Shown piece after piece: positions 1 through 12,857 of a DNA stretch of 64,000 nucleotides (position 1 is the first letter of the stretch; each line of letters starts with the position of its first letter). The stretch comes from Girardinichthys multiradiatus (lineage: Eukaryota; Chordata; Actinopteri; Cyprinodontiformes; Goodeidae). Both the position numbers and the translations under genes were made by a program. The DNA lies in assembly GCF_021462225.1 (NCBI RefSeq), contig NC_061806.1, forward strand, positions 2,742,234 to 2,806,233, in the 5' to 3' direction. Below the pieces are notes generated by a model. That model worked only from the letters and a program-made list of their open reading frames with translations. It was not told the origin of the DNA and did no database searches.

Positions 1-800
1 CCAGACTGTGTAGAAACCCTGGTTCAAGAACCTGAAGACTGGTTCAGGAAGAATGACTGACTGACTGAACTGTTATTTTTAAGCACTCTCCTTTCAAATA
101 ATGAATCAGTTAAACAAAATACAAATCTAAACTGGACCTAAATCAGTGACTGATCCAGTTAATGATGTTGGACTTCTGTTACTTTGAAACCAACCGTCTG
201 TCTTAATCAGAGGTGGGTAGTAACTAGTTACCTTTACTTGAGCAATTAAAGTAGTTTTACTGTACTGTACTTTTGACTTGAACTTGAGTAATATGGTGAA
301 GTACCACCATTCTCCACAGCTCTGGTGTTTAGAATCTGGACTAGATGGTTGTGTAGCATCGGATGTAGAACCTGGGATTCACACTGCCACATTTGTCTTC
401 CCTTTTGTTTTCCAGGAGTCTGCAGTAAATGATGCAAGAGCGCCGTCTAGTGGAGGCCACATGGACACAGCTCAACTACCTGGAAATCATTAAATGTGCT
501 GCTGAGCAACATTTTTCTCACTGAGTTCTCAGCGTCTTCTGTCCAATAGTTCCCCAAACTGCACACTAAATCCAGAGTACCGTTTTCTTGTTACCTTAAA
601 ATCAATAAGACTATTAGAAATGCAGCATCAGGATTAAGAGAAAAAAATACCTAAGATTTCCTCATATTTTTTTATTTAGAACAAATATTGCATAAAGCGT
701 TACTAAATGTTGTTAGTTGTTACATTGGGACACATGGATCCTCTGGTTGATCAGATTCCCAGAACGACTCATGGAAAAGACAAAGTGACTAAAGTCCTCT
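1..800. other. sf3a3 downstream flank, no gene seen
   Basis: No coding sequence is supported here; the short open frames do not resemble known proteins. The stretch 205-310 (a 'gtgggtagtaactagtta' motif followed by acttga-rich sequence) resembles the end of an interspersed DNA element common in fish, but I cannot classify it. Confidence 0.4.
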
Positions 801-801
801 G

Positions 802-807
802 TTTATT
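802..807 (-). terminator. Likely poly(A) signal of sf3a3
   Basis: AATAAA on the minus strand, about 165 nt past the sf3a3 stop codon. A second T-rich AATAAA-like site lies near 670-676 and could be an alternative. Not confirmed by transcript data. Confidence 0.55.
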
Positions 808-971
808 TGAACCATTAAAAGGTTGTCGGGTTACAAACTAAAGAAAAAAGGTGAAGGAGGGGCCCGTTAAACAACATTACTAATTACGTCTAAAAAAACA
901 CGAGTAAATAGGAGATAAAAGAGAAAAAGAAGCTCCACAGAAGGATTTGTCTGTTCTGGCATGTTGTCCAT

Positions 972-3900
972 CTACAACAGACCCTGTCTCTTCAGATCTT
1001 CATATGTCTTCTTGTTGACCACATTACCAATAGAGTCCTCGTACTCCTCCTGAGAGGGACACAAGTAATGAGACAAGCGAATGCCTCCGATTTGGACTAA
1101 TTCTGTTTAGAAACACTTACCTCTGTGTCTGGCTGCCACCGCTCTGACGCCTTCTGGGACTTTAACTTTGCCCACACTGAAGAAAACACACACAGAGCGC
1201 TTCTTAACACCGGCCTCAGAAAGACACAAACCTGCTACTGGCTGACAGAAAGCACTTACAAGAGACAGCGTCCTCTATCTGTGTGACGTTGGCAAAATGA
1301 GCTGTGTTGGGGATTCCGAGACAACGCATACCATGGGCATGCCGCCACTCCTGAAGAGGCAGAAATATGTACAGAAAACCTGTTTCATTTTTTTAAGCAA
1401 ACATTTAGAAAGCTGTTTTTCACAGAAAAAAAACCACATACTGCAAAGTGCCTCTGGAAGGCCTTGGGTCCCCTGTAGGTGTAGTTTCCACAGATCTCAC
1501 AGTTGTAGTTGATGTTCAGGCCGTGGAGTTTGTAGAGCCAGTAAGGAATGGGCTGCAGGGAAAAAGCACACACAACTTCAGACTGCTCAGAGAAACACAG
1601 GCCACCAACTATTCATAAAACCCAAACTATTTTACATGTGGTCACGATACAAAGATTTATCAAGCACATAACCAATGTAGAAGGAAAGAATACCTGGTTT
1701 TCAAATATTTTAACACAAAATCTGAAAAGTATGGCATGCATTTGTACTCAGCACATCTTTCCATGGTAACTCTGGAGGAGCTGCAGATTTGCATGACTCA
1801 GGTGGGAACATGTATTCACAAGACAACTATTATTCATGCATTTCACAGATCTAGCCTGTATGGAAGAGTGGCAAGAAGACAGCCAGAAGAACTCATGTTT
1901 GCATTTTGACAAAACCACAAGCTGTGGAGATGCTTCAGTGGCAACAAGGAAGTTGCTCAGAGTTGATGGAGCAAATCCAGAAAAATCCTAGATGAAAACC
2001 TGTTAGAGGCTGCAGAAGACCTAATACTGGGGTGGAAGTTCGCCTTCCAGCAGGACAACCACCGTAAACATATTCATGTGTTGGAATGGCAGTCTTCCTG
2101 TAACCTACAGACTGAGACCACTTGGAGGCTCAGGAGACGTTTGCAGGAGTCTTGAGTTAATTAGCTAATCAGGGTGTTAATACTGACTTTTTTCAAAAAT
2201 ATTGTAATTTTCTGAAAGGCTGAATTTGTGAACCATTAGCATCAATAATACAAGAAATAAAGGCTGGAAATATTTCCCTCTATGTGTCATGAATCTACAT
2301 AAAGACATGGGTTTCACTTCCTGAGATGAGTGAGACAAAACATAAAGCTTCTGATTTGACTGCTGCCTCACCTTCCCATCCCAACCCAGCGGCAGGTTCT
2401 TGGGGTTGTAAATGATCTCATTGTCTTCATCTTCACTCTCGCTCTCACTGAGCTGCTCTTCCTCCTCCTCTTCGCGCTCCTCCCCTGTTCTTGCCTGCTT
2501 CCTCTGGACGTTCTCATGAGTGAGCTGCCTCTGCTCCTGGATACAACCACAAAACCCACAGCTGTCAGTGAGAGTGTCACACCTGAGCGGGACTAAGCCC
2601 AACACTGACCACTAAACAGCGTGCAGCTGATGAAGAAGACTCACCCCCAGGATCTCCACGTACTCATAGACATGAGCTTCTAGGAAGGCGATTTCTCTGT
2701 TCCTCTCTGTGTCTCTGAGGTAGTGACACATGGACAGGTTTACATTATGCACCGTCACAGAACTTCATCAGAGACTAGATTTATTTTAATAAGCTCACAT
2801 ACTTTTTAGGACCTTTGGTTTTGGGATTCTTGGCAAACAGAGATGGGTCAAGTGATTCCAGGGATTTGCCTTTGGTGCTGAACAATCTCTGAGCTCTCTC
2901 CTCCAGAGTCCTGAAACAAACATGGCATCGTCTGAGAATCCAAACACTGCTATGTACTGATCAGAGGTCCTGTGCCTTGTAGAAGTATTCACAGCACCTC
3001 AACCTCCTCAGTTTAGATGACAGACCAATACAACGCAGTGCATATTTGGAGAAGTGGAAGGAAAATAAGGCCAAATGAAAATCTGACACGTTTGTGCTTT
3101 GACACTTCCAAATAAAACCCTGTGAAACCATTTACCTTCACAACAGTTTATGCATTCATGGCTGTCCACCTAAACTGACTCAGGCTGACAAGAAGAGCAA
3201 TAGAGAAGCGGCTACTAGACTAGTGGTACCTCTGGAGGAGCTGCAGACATCCACAGCTCAGGTGCAAGAATCTGCTGACACGACAGATATTAGTCATGAG
3301 CTTCACAAACTGGCCTTTAGGATAAGTGACAAAAAGAAGGTCACTGTTGAAAGACCACCAGGTAGGGGGACAGCAAACATGGAAGAAGGTGATCTGCCCA
3401 GATCTTTAGTCTATATGTGGAGGAAAAGAAATACTGCACATCACCCTGAACACACTCATCCCAGGATAAAACATGGGAGTGGCAATATTATGATGTGGAG
3501 ATGCTTTTCTTCACAGGGAAGCTGATCAGAGTTGATAGGAAGACAGATGGAGCTAAATCCAGGACGATCCTGGAAGAAACGCTGATTTTTTTGCAGAAGC
3601 TGCAGCTCAAAGTATGGCATACAACCGTTCTCAGATTCATCATGTTCCTTCCACTTTCTATTTAAGCACACTCTGTGTTGGTCTGTCACATTACATATAT
3701 TGACGTTTGTGGTTGCAATGCCACAAAATGTGGCACTGGAGCTTTCTTCTCCCCTTACCCTCCACACTTCAGCCCCAAAGCCATTAGAGCAGACTTCAAT
3801 CTGTCCAGACCTAAAGAGGCCAGCTCCTGCAAGACACGGGAGACCAATAAGTTCAATCAGTAAAGGACAACCTTTCTGGTTAATATGAAACACTCGAGCA

Positions 3901-6900
3901 GGAATGTTTCATTTTACCTCCCAAGAGGAAAACGCAGAGAGGTCCAGATGAGCTCCAGCATGTGTCAGAGCACTGCTCGCCTCTTTCTGTAACAGCATCA
4001 TAAACATGGAGGAGAAACATGAGCTACCAAGACTGAATGAATTATCACATCTACTGGACCCATGGGGAGGACTTACAGGCCAGCCTGGAAAGGTCCCGTT
4101 CTCCCATTTCTTCTCAAAGTCTGACAGCACTTTCCCATAGAGCTCGTTCTGGTCCAGCAGAGGTTTGACCCTGTCGGTGTAGTCCTGCAGGTACTCCAGT
4201 AGCATCTCCAGGTACCTGCACAAGCCACATGTCTCCCAGGTCATACAGGCTGGAAATCTGGCCTGCCAGTTCAGATGCAACAACAACAGGAACATGGACC
4301 TACTTTTTATATTCAGCGTTTTTCCTGTCCTTGGAGATGTCAAAAAGTTGGTCAAATGAAGACAGGTAAGTGATGTAGTCCAGTTTCTGTAAGGATGCAG
4401 GAAGCAGTTAGAAAACATGGCTCCTCTTTTAAAGGAGCCGACAATTAAGGCAGAAGTAGCGTATTGTTACCTCAGCTCCCTTTAGATTGATGTACTTCAG
4501 GTAGCAGTCATGGAGATCCAGATAGCGGCCGTATCCCTCTTCATCAGTGAAATCCACCATGTCTGAGGAAGGAACACGGCTTTTACTCCAGGGATTTAAG
4601 GCCATGTGTTAACCAGCTAATGCTGAGGAGCTAAACACCAGCTCTGCCTTAAGACTGATCAAAAACACACAGACTGACAGGAAACTAATCTGAGCATTTG
4701 GCTCAAATCTCAACAAAAATCAAAGTTCAGAGTTAAAAATCACAGACAGATGCAAAGCTGGGGGTTTTCATGATGACCTGAAAGGAGGCGATAAAAGGTT
4801 TGAGAGGATTTTTAACCGGGACTCTTGACCCTGGGGTGAGGCTGTTAACTTCATCAAATTATTATTTTGATTCTGGTTCCAAACAATCATGAAAACAATG
4901 GAATTAACCAATAAAATGATTGTTATTAAAATGATTCCTGTGAAGATGGAAGACGGAGGAATCCACTGTAAACCGGAAAACATGGTGAAATGAGTTCAGT
5001 ATGGATGTCATTGAATGAATGTAGCGTTAAACCAACACGGACTTTTACAATGATGGAGCAACTGCACTGGCTGCTGCAGCTTCCTGTCTCTCCCTGAGAG
5101 GAACCGACCAGAGCAGAGAGCAGCTGAAACACTAGTCCTGACAATTAGGATGGTCACAGCTAAGCAGTGAAAGTATGAAGCAGAAGAAACACCTTCCAGT
5201 AAGCTTTTAGAAAGGGTCCTGCTGGGACTATAAGAACATCCACATAACTTTGGAGGGCAATGGAGGAGGGGCTCGCCCAGGGCGCTTTTCATTTAAGGAC
5301 CAGATCTGCTAGGAGGCATGAATTCCCCTTACTGGTCTTGAGAAACTGCACAGCTTCAAAAAATATCTAAATCAACTATAAAGGTTTGTGTTTGTCATCC
5401 TGGCTGCGCTAACCAGCTGGCTGAGGTATTCTCTAAGATATTCTACCCGTGTCTGAAGCACCACACCATTCCTCCTTGCATGAAGTCTGCAACCATCATC
5501 CTGGTCCCCAAAAAGCCTGCTGTGACCACCTAAATAACTGCAGACCGGGGGCCCTGATGTCTGCAGTTATGAAGTGCTTTGAGATGCTCATAGAGCAAAC
5601 AGAAGAACAGATGATGCCATCAACTCTGCCCTGCACCACCCACTCAGCCACCTAGAACACCCAGGGAACTACATCAGCCGAGAGGAACTGGAACCCCTTT
5701 ACGTTAATGGAGTCCTGGTGGAGAGGGTCACCACTGACAAGCTGCTGGGGAATCATATCAACCGGGCTAGAATCAGAACATCCCAGCAGAGACTCCACTG
5801 TCTGAGACAGCTGAACAAAGTGGAGTTAAAGAAGAAGCTGCTGGTTACTTTCTACCAGTCCACTACTGAAGGTGTTCTGTCATACTGCTGAACAGCTTGG
5901 TATCCCAGCTCCAGAGCAGCTGACCAGAAAGCCCTACAGAGGGTGGTGACCAAGGCAAACAGATCATTGGTTGCTCCCTGCCCTCCCAGGATCATCTCTC
6001 CCATTGCCAGTGTATTCGCAGAACCAATAAGGTTCTTCAGGACTCCTCCCACCCTGATCTGTATGTTCTCCTTACTGCCCTCAGGGAAGTGCTTCAGAAG
6101 CCTGAAGAGCAGAACAAAAAGGCTGCCCAGCAGCTTCTATCCTTGGACCAAATGGACTGTAAACACCTCTTACCACAGCCAGTCACCTTCACCGCATCTT
6201 TATTTATGTGACCTTCAGGCAAAAACGTTTAGATTGCTGCCTGGCTCACTGCAAGCAAGTGCTTGGTGCACAATGACCTTTTATCTATAGTTTAGAGATT
6301 TATTTACAGTGTTTTTAGTCTGATGTTAACAGCATCAGAGTGCACCACGAAGGCCGATTGAATTTTGTTGTATTTTTGTATACAATGACAAAAAAAGTAT
6401 TTTATTCAATGCTGCTCTTCCACAAACTTGTACTTGTTGTCTCCCGCATTATCCGGAACCGGGTCGCGGGGCCAGCAGACTTAGTAGAGACGCCCAGAAT
6501 TTCCTCTCAGCCAGACACCTCCTCCAGAGGGAACCCAAGGCGGTAAGTTGAGAGCTTTGCTTTTTGGCTCAGCTCTCTTCACCAGAACAGACCGGCACAG
6601 CGTCCTCATTACTGTGGCGATCCGTCTACGATATCCCGCTCCATTCTCCCCTCACTTGTGAATAAAACCCCAGAATACTTGAATTCCTCCATTTGAGGCA
6701 GGACCCTTTTCCAGTTAAGAACCATGGCCTCGGACTTGTAGGAACTGATTCCCATCCTAACGGCTTCACACTCAGCTGCGAACCGTCCCAGCGCATGCTG
6801 TAGGTCTTGGCTAGAGGGGGCCAGCATCACGTCATCTGCAAAAAGAAGAGACGAAATCCACTGGTCCCCAAACCAGACCCCATCTGGCCCTTGGCTGCAC

Positions 6901-9900
6901 CTAGAAATCCTGTCCATAAAAGTTATTAACAGGACCGGTGACAAAAGGGCAGCCCTGCTGGAGTCCAACATGCAGGTCCGACTTAGTGCCGGCAATGCGG
7001 ACCAAACTCCTGCTCCGCTTGTACAGAGACCGGATGGCCCCTAATAAAGGGCCCCCAACTCCGTACTTATGGAGCACCCCACACAGGGCACCACAAGGAA
7101 CACGGTCGGATGCTTTCTCCAGGTCCACAAAACACGTGGACCGGTTGGGCAAACTCCCATGAACCCTCAAGTACCCTGCAGAGGGTATAGAGCTGGTCCA
7201 GTGTTCCTCGGCCAGGAAGAAAACCACACTGCTCCTCCTGAAGCCGAGGTTCGACTATTGGCCGGACTCTCCTCTCCAATACCCTGGCGTAGGCCTTACC
7301 AGGGAGGCTGAGGAGTGTGATTCCACCGTAGTTGGAACACACCCTCCGGTCCCCCTTCATGTGAAGGGGGACCACCACCTCGGTCCCAGACCACCACGCG
7401 ATGCTGAAGAAGCGTGCCAACCACGACAGCCCCACAACATCCAGAGACTTGAGGTACTAAGGGTGGATCTCATCGACCCCCGAAGCCTTGCCATCCTGGA
7501 GCTTTTTGACCACCTCAGTGCCTTTAGCCTTGGTGATGAATGAGTCCGTGCCACAGACTTTCTTTAAAGACTAAATGGTAAATGGACTGAACTTATATAG
7601 CGTTTTCCAGTCATACAGACCGCTCAAAGCGCTTTACACTAGAGCCACGTTCACCCAATCGCACTCACTAACGCTCACACATTTCTACACCGATACGCAG
7701 ATCGGTAGGCAACTTGAGGTTAAGTGCCTTGCCCAGGGGCACATCGACATATGGCAGGAAGAAGCTGGAATCGAACCCACAACCTTCTGATTGCAAGACG
7801 ACTACTCTTCCTACTGAGCCACAGTCGCTCAAAACTATTACACCATTTTTTTCAGCTGCCTGATGCGAGCTGTCAGTCAGCTGTGTATGGCTAAAGGAGG
7901 TGTTTCCATTCTCTGCAGATTTGTCTCCAATGCTCCTCCTATAGAAAATTAAAGTCATTCCCAAACATATCTGATGCAGCAACTTCAAACCAGCCTGAAG
8001 TCATTAGATGAACCGTTTAATTCACCATCATGGTCAACACTAGAGTTCCCCGATTATTCAGTTCAGAACACCAATAGTTACGGAGCAACGGCTAAACAAG
8101 CACTTCGAACCGGACTCAGCCTTACTCTGAGCCTCCTCGCTGGGGTTGTCCCTGGCCTTCATCAGCTCTTCAAACTCTGCTGACATGGGAATGGAAATCT
8201 AGACAAACAAAGAGAGACAAAAACCAGCATAGAGACAGTTTTAAATGTAGTGTCAACAGAACCTTATCCGATGAGACCGTGTGAGCTCTCCTACCTCATT
8301 AGGGTGCTTTCGGTGAAACTCCTTAATGTGTTTCAGTCTGTTGTAGAACTCAGCAAACTCATTTGGTCCCGAGATGGCAGCAAGCTCATCCCTTCTCATC
8401 CTACCAAAGAAAATAATTCACTCAAGGGTCAAACATCTGCCTCGAAGCCTGGGCTCAGGACAAGATAATCTTAGATGTGGGCCCACCCATGGCATTCGGT
8501 AACTAGTACTACCCTGCCTTATCTCTTCCCTTCTTCCCCGTGTTTTTAAGTTTTCTTCCTTAGAACAGGTTCTAGATGATATGCCTGCTGTGGAGGGCTA
8601 AGTGGCCCAAATCCCATAAAAATCTTATTCAATGGTTTTATATTATAATTAAAAAAAAGCTCAGCTATAAACATCTTGTCACTTTAAAACAATTAAAAAA
8701 ACAAACAAACATCAAACTCACCCATCTTTGTCTTCATAGGAGTCTCTCAGGTTTGCGCTCACTTCCATGTACCTCTGTCAGGAGATATGCAACAGTCAGG
8801 CTCTTCACTGCCTGCTTTAAACAATGACGCTGACCTAAAGCCTACAATCAGACCTGATTCACTGTGTTTCACTACACAAGGCAGCTGCATCACCACTCTT
8901 TTCTGATTTGACTGCTGTTTACCATCTGCAAAGGGTTTAGATGTTACCTCATTGGAAAGAGCTTTATTAGCTTAAAATAACAATTATTTTGACTGACTTT
9001 CTCCACAGTCATATCATCACCAACCAGAACAGATCTTTTACTAGTGCAGAGCTTGTTGAACACTGGCAGCAGGCGGGTGTGAGGACATCTGGACACATAA
9101 CAGTGGCCTTGTGACAAGTAGGACAGTAGGGAAGGAGATGGTGTCCAAGACAAACTTCAAAGACAGGCTCAAGAACCAAGATGGGCAGCAGAACAGTGCT
9201 CCAAAGCTATTTTCTCTGATGAATCGTCCTGCTGATTGTTCGGGTCGTCTAGGAAATCCTTCTTCAGGTGAAAACTACGATGAGTCGCGCCAACAGTAAA
9301 CCATCCTGAATACATCAAAATCAGATCGACCCATGTGAGGGGTAGCTTCTTACCTAAGGAAGTGGGCTTTCTCATAGTTCCCTGCATGAACACTGCCATT
9401 AAGAGTTGGGTCAAAAGCAACTACAGCAGACAATCCAGAAACAATCTGGTGATAATCTATATAAATACATTTTTCCACACAATGAAAGTCACAAGGCAAA
9501 AGAGAAAGGACATGACTCCATAATTAAAACAAGGTTTTAATTCATTATTTCCAGGTTGAGAACTAGATCAACACAAACTATTGAATTGGAATTATCACTG
9601 CAATATCAGTGTGCAATATGACAACTGCAAGAGACTGCTTTGACCCAATATTTGGTAGGATGCTAGAGTCAAAGGTCAGGCATTCATGCTTAGTACGTTG
9701 GTAACATATTTAATGCCCACAGCGAAGGTACATCTTAAGGGACTGAGAAGCTTGAGCTCAGGAAGAGTGGAAGATCCATTATGTAATGGTAAATAAAGAA
9801 AGGTGGGTTAAATCATCCCTGTTAAGGACCTACGGTGAGTTCATGACAAGCATCTGGAGAAATAAAAACTAACTGATAAACTCTACACACCACGAAGACC

Positions 9901-10349
9901 AGGATGAAGCACCGTCAGACAAGATGTGACTAATTGTCTATGACTTGATGTGCAACACGTCAGAGAAAGTTACAGAAATGGTGAAAAAGGATCGAAATTG
10001 GAAATATTGACTCTTTACACAGGTTGTCTTTGATTGCCCCATAGAAGTCACAGTTTGATGCCAGATATTTACTATCCATCATAGCAAACTTTATACTTAC
10101 ATCCAACATGGCTCTTATGCGATGATCGGAATTAATTTGTTCCCTCAGCTGAAACAAAAATGAAAACAATGACTTACTCTGGTTGTCGTATAGGTTTCTC
10201 TCAAGTGAGTGTTAGCCTCATGCTAACGCTAAGCTTTTAGCGCCACAGCTTACCGTGGACTTTTTGTGCAACATTTCTTTAGTCTTTGCGTCCATCAGCC
10301 GCTCTTTTTCTTCGTGGTAGCGACGCTGTTGTTCTAAAATCGTCTCCAT
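972..10349 (-). CDS. sf3a3: Splicing factor 3a subunit 3 (SF3a60/SAP61), 17 coding exons, complete
   Basis: SF3A3 is part of the SF3a complex of the U2 snRNP and helps form the 17S U2 particle and the pre-spliceosome in the nucleus. Coding exons, in transcript order: 10349-10254, 10148-10101, 8774-8722, 8400-8295, 8198-8126, 4562-4471, 4386-4304, 4215-4077, 3986-3918, 3826-3759, 2910-2803, 2714-2645, 2536-2372, 1552-1442, 1350-1260, 1176-1121, 1049-972. Every intron is GT-AG, the phases join without a break, and the total is 1506 bp (501 aa). The protein opens [18 protein letters not shown], has a Glu-rich acidic stretch near residues 354-373, and a matrin-type C2H2 zinc finger with Cys408, Cys411, His425 and His431. 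It ends KRQGLL. The start lies in a good Kozak context (ACCATGG). Assignment rests on recognised similarity to the vertebrate protein along its whole length; exon edges were read by eye. Intron 5 (4563-8125) is enlarged by retroelements. Confidence 0.97.
1760..2110 (+). mobile_element. Tc1/mariner relic in sf3a3 intron 13
   Basis: Decayed transposase sequence on the plus strand, opposite to the gene. It shares phrases with the longer Tc1 element at 50423-51973, such as the 'gtaactctggaggagctgca' region, 'ctgtatggaagagtggcaag' and the 'gcaggacaacca' block that encodes the region of the second catalytic Asp. Stops and deletions break it throughout. It sits in the intron between exons 13 and 14. 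Confidence 0.75.
2965..3740 (+). mobile_element. Tc1/mariner relic in sf3a3 intron 10
   Basis: A second relic of the same Tc1 family. A 100-codon open stretch at 3223-3525 keeps transposase-like sequence, including [20 protein letters not shown], which corresponds to the segment after the first catalytic Asp. Outer parts near 2970 ('gtagaagtattcac') and 3680-3735 ('tttgtggttgcaatg') resemble the family's terminal repeats. The middle and the C-terminal half are deleted. It nearly fills the intron between exons 10 and 11 and lies antisense to sf3a3. Confidence 0.75.
5400..6300 (+). mobile_element. L2-like non-LTR retrotransposon fragment (reverse transcriptase C-terminal part)
   Basis: Discontinuous reverse-transcriptase-like reading frames. 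The 5449-5655 frame includes a '[15 protein letters not shown]' type motif typical of fish L2-group LINEs if read with its neighbouring frame. Sequence 5690-6150 corresponds to the C-terminal domain after the catalytic core. Frameshifts and internal deletions are obvious. A related fragment lies on the minus strand at 55560-56400. It is in sf3a3 intron 5. Clade assignment is from memory of similar fish elements. Confidence 0.7.
6440..7560 (-). mobile_element. Rex3/RTE-like LINE fragment, minus strand
   Basis: Read on the minus strand, successive frames give reverse transcriptase motifs: 'KASGVDEI', '[20 protein letters not shown]', '[19 protein letters not shown]', a decayed '[13 protein letters not shown]', 'VGLQQGCP' and the catalytic-box form '[15 protein letters not shown]' (FADD). 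The fragment ends near 6450 in 'gacccggttccggataatgcgg', like the 3' end of a common fish RTE-group element that I believe is Rex3. Several frameshifts make it non-functional. It is embedded in sf3a3 intron 5. Confidence 0.75.
7575..7829 (-). repeat. tRNA-derived SINE, copy 1
   Basis: Minus-strand copy of the SINE also present at 43468-43726. It keeps the tRNA-like head (A-box-like TGGCTCAGTAGG and B-box-like GGTTCGATTCC-type region near 7771-7781) and the tail that ends 'agtccatttaccattt'. It directly abuts the Rex3-like fragment in sf3a3 intron 5. Confidence 0.85.
9110..9530 (+). mobile_element. Possible DDE transposase relic in sf3a3 intron 2
   Basis: One frame near 9208-9270 reads FSDESSC, a stop, then [11 protein letters not shown], which resembles the first catalytic Asp box of Tc1/mariner transposases (FSDES). 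No terminal repeats or other motifs were recognised, so this is only a suggestion. The rest of intron 2 (8775-10100) shows nothing I can identify. Confidence 0.3.
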
Positions 10350-10560
10350 GGTTCACAAATACACCGTGTATCTATTCGAGGCTGTATCAGAGCTCCGAGT
10401 TAGCAGAGAGCGATAGCCACCGTAGCTGCTACGTTTGTTTTCAATGGCGCATGTTAGCGTCCTTCCGTCCGTCGTTTTTATCAACAGGTGAGAAACATCG
10501 GCTAGCGGACAGTTCCGTTGTAATGACGTGGTCAGCATAAAGGAACAAACGATGATAACG
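10350..10560 (-). promoter_or_regulatory. Probable sf3a3 promoter / 5' UTR
   Basis: Sequence immediately upstream of the sf3a3 start is locally rich in CpG and has no TATA box that I can see, as expected for a housekeeping gene. CRE-like TGACGT cores occur at about 10522-10530 and TAACGTCA at about 10555-10563. The transcription start was not determined. Confidence 0.5.
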
Positions 10561-10839
10561 TCAGCATCACAGCCGTATTAGTAAAAAAAAAAAAAGACAC
10601 AGTAATTTGTTTTCTTTTTGTTTCTTTATATGTTATTGGGTTGAAATGTCCTGAAACATAATTGAAACATTTTCTATTATTGTCCACTGCTGCCGCTGTT
10701 CTTCAGCGAATCTGGAAATCTAAGATTTTATTAACAACTCAGCTGCTACAGTTGACTCTGCATATGGTTGAAGAAACATCGGAAGTGTTCAAATGTACTA
10801 AAGGAGCATTTCATTAAATAAGATGGCCTTGGAACGCAA

Positions 10840-11045
10840 TGGGTTCTCCTCTTCCTTTGTAGTCTGCAAAAACGTCACAGGCTGCTACATCGCATCAGGG
10901 CGCGCGCGCGCGTCCTCGCGACACATAGCAAGCGCTTGTGGAAGCGGTCTGTTTTGTCAAGAAAAAGACCGGAAGTGTTGATTGCTTTCCACTAAAGAAA
11001 TACTTCACGATAAAGTAGCGACGTCATTTACAGTTAAGTCGAAAA
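10840..11045. promoter_or_regulatory. CG-dinucleotide run and ETS motifs between the two genes
   Basis: A (CG)6 run at 10901-10912 lies within a short CpG-rich patch. ETS/GABP-type ACCGGAAGTG occurs near 10970, and a related CGGAAGTG near 10780. The patch is 0.5 kb from the sf3a3 start and 2.6 kb from ube2e2 exon 1. It could be part of a shared promoter or the start of an unannotated transcript; sequence alone does not decide. Confidence 0.35.
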
Positions 11046-11599
11046 TGATTTGTACCCTTGGCACATAGGTTTAAAACTATCTTCATTCTACCGAGCAGTT
11101 TGTTTCTGATAGGAAATCATTTGACTGACATTATATTTAAAAAACGACATGTTAAAAATTATTCATCCACTCCTCAATGATCATTGGAAAACTTTATTGG
11201 CATTACAGAAATGAACCCCTTTCATAATAGCTGAGCAGCGTTTTTTCATGTTTTCCTTTGATAGTTTGATGATGTATTTTTGGTGATGAGTTCTTAGTCT
11301 TTGAGGTTGGAAGGCCTCCTTACCATCACCCTAATCTTGAGCTTCCTCCATAGATTATCTTTCAAATTCAGGTCATGGCTCCATAATATTATTAATTTCA
11401 GTCAGAAAACTCAAACACTACTTTAAACCTAAATCTTACACAGTTATGAATATTTTTGGGCTAGTTACAGTAACATTTAAAGTTCAGTTTATGTAATTTG
11501 ATTTTCCTGTTTTTTGTCGATATTCTAGATCTCCATTAACATGAATCAACTATTAAAAAAAATTGTTTTGTAAGAGAACAAACTTACACAATCAGCTGT

Positions 11600-12490
11600 G
11601 GGTCCAATAATTAGGTCCTCTGCTGAAGCACTGTTAGAGGTACTGATGGTGGCTGAGTTTAAATACTTGGGGTCAACCATACAAATCAACAGGCTGTGCA
11701 TAAGAGTACTGATTGGACTGGATTGTTCTGATTGTTTGGTTCTATATTTGTGCATAACTGGATATGAAATGGACCTCTTAACAAGACTTTTTCTAAAAAG
11801 TTATACTACTATCAGAATGATGATTATATTAATGGGAGCGGGCATTTTTCTGCACCTGCACAGCTGTCCCCAGTTGGGACTCTATGCTGCGAGAAACGCT
11901 CCACAGCCTGTTGTAGCCGGTTGCTGTGTGTGGAAACAGATTCAGCTCAGTCACGCAGCGACTTTCTACCTCAGAAAGTTGCTGTCAGTTTACCAAAACA
12001 CGCTAGATTTGGTGCCAGGCTCTTTTTAAAATAAAAGTTAATTAGGGGTCTGAAAAGGTGCTAAATGTAGTGACAAAAGTACTAATTTGGCAACGCTGCA
12101 AACCTCACTGCAAACTTTATGTACAAACTAATTGACATGTCTGGTTGGGGTGGCTAAGTGGCAATTTAGATTATGGAGGTAGCCAGTGCTACCCTCAGGT
12201 CCCCCCTGTGGGCACGCCCCTGCTAGTGAGACCGGAAGTGATGGAGGTGATGGAGATGAAGCAGTAACAAAAAGAGAAGTGGTGGAGCTGGAGGGGGGAG
12301 GGTTAATAATGCTCAGATATTTAATTCAGTGTCCAAAATGGACAGGATTAAACATGTTGTACCAGATGGACAGATTATGTTGTTTGGAGACAAAGTAGGA
12401 GAGGCAAGGCTGAGATGGTCTGGACATGTGCAGAACCAAGACAGTGAAATTTCAGATAAAGAAGGTTGAATTGGGAGGAGAAAAAGAGGT
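11600..12490 (+). mobile_element. Decayed RTE-like LINE, C-terminal region
   Basis: Two separated matches to the C-terminal part of a non-LTR reverse transcriptase. 'AEFKYLGSTIQ' lies at about 11650-11690. After a gap, frames at about 12300-12470 read MLRY-like sequence, 'KMDRIKHVV', 'GDKVGEARLRWSGHVQNQDS' and a 'GRRKRG'-like end. Stops and shifts separate them. This is an old relic with no intact frame. Confidence 0.65.
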
Positions 12491-12857
12491 AGTTTTTGTC
12501 TTGTTGTATTTTAGTATGTTTATAACATATATGTATTTGGTACAACCTGATTATAAAAACTTTGCTCCATACATGAACAAACAGTGGCCTGCACTGTTCA
12601 AAACTAACGCTTTTCCTTCTTAGAAAACTTGATTGTCACTTGATAGCACTGTGATTCAAAGTTTATCTTTAGTTCAATTTGACTTTCAAACTTTTACTCT
12701 GTATGTCTAGTTGTTAACTAAGTTTTACAGTAATCTGATGAAAGGTCTGGTGGGTGATTTTGTGATTTTTTTATGTAATGTTTGAAAAAAAAAAACAAAA
12801 AAAACCTTTTGTTTGAACTCTGTATGCTACTTTAGTGTGAATCTTTGAAAGTCTCCG

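Noticed and set aside
3456..3893. 145-codon minus-strand open frame
   Set aside because: It reads through exon 10 of sf3a3 in the wrong frame and into both flanking introns; the real exon is 3826-3759.
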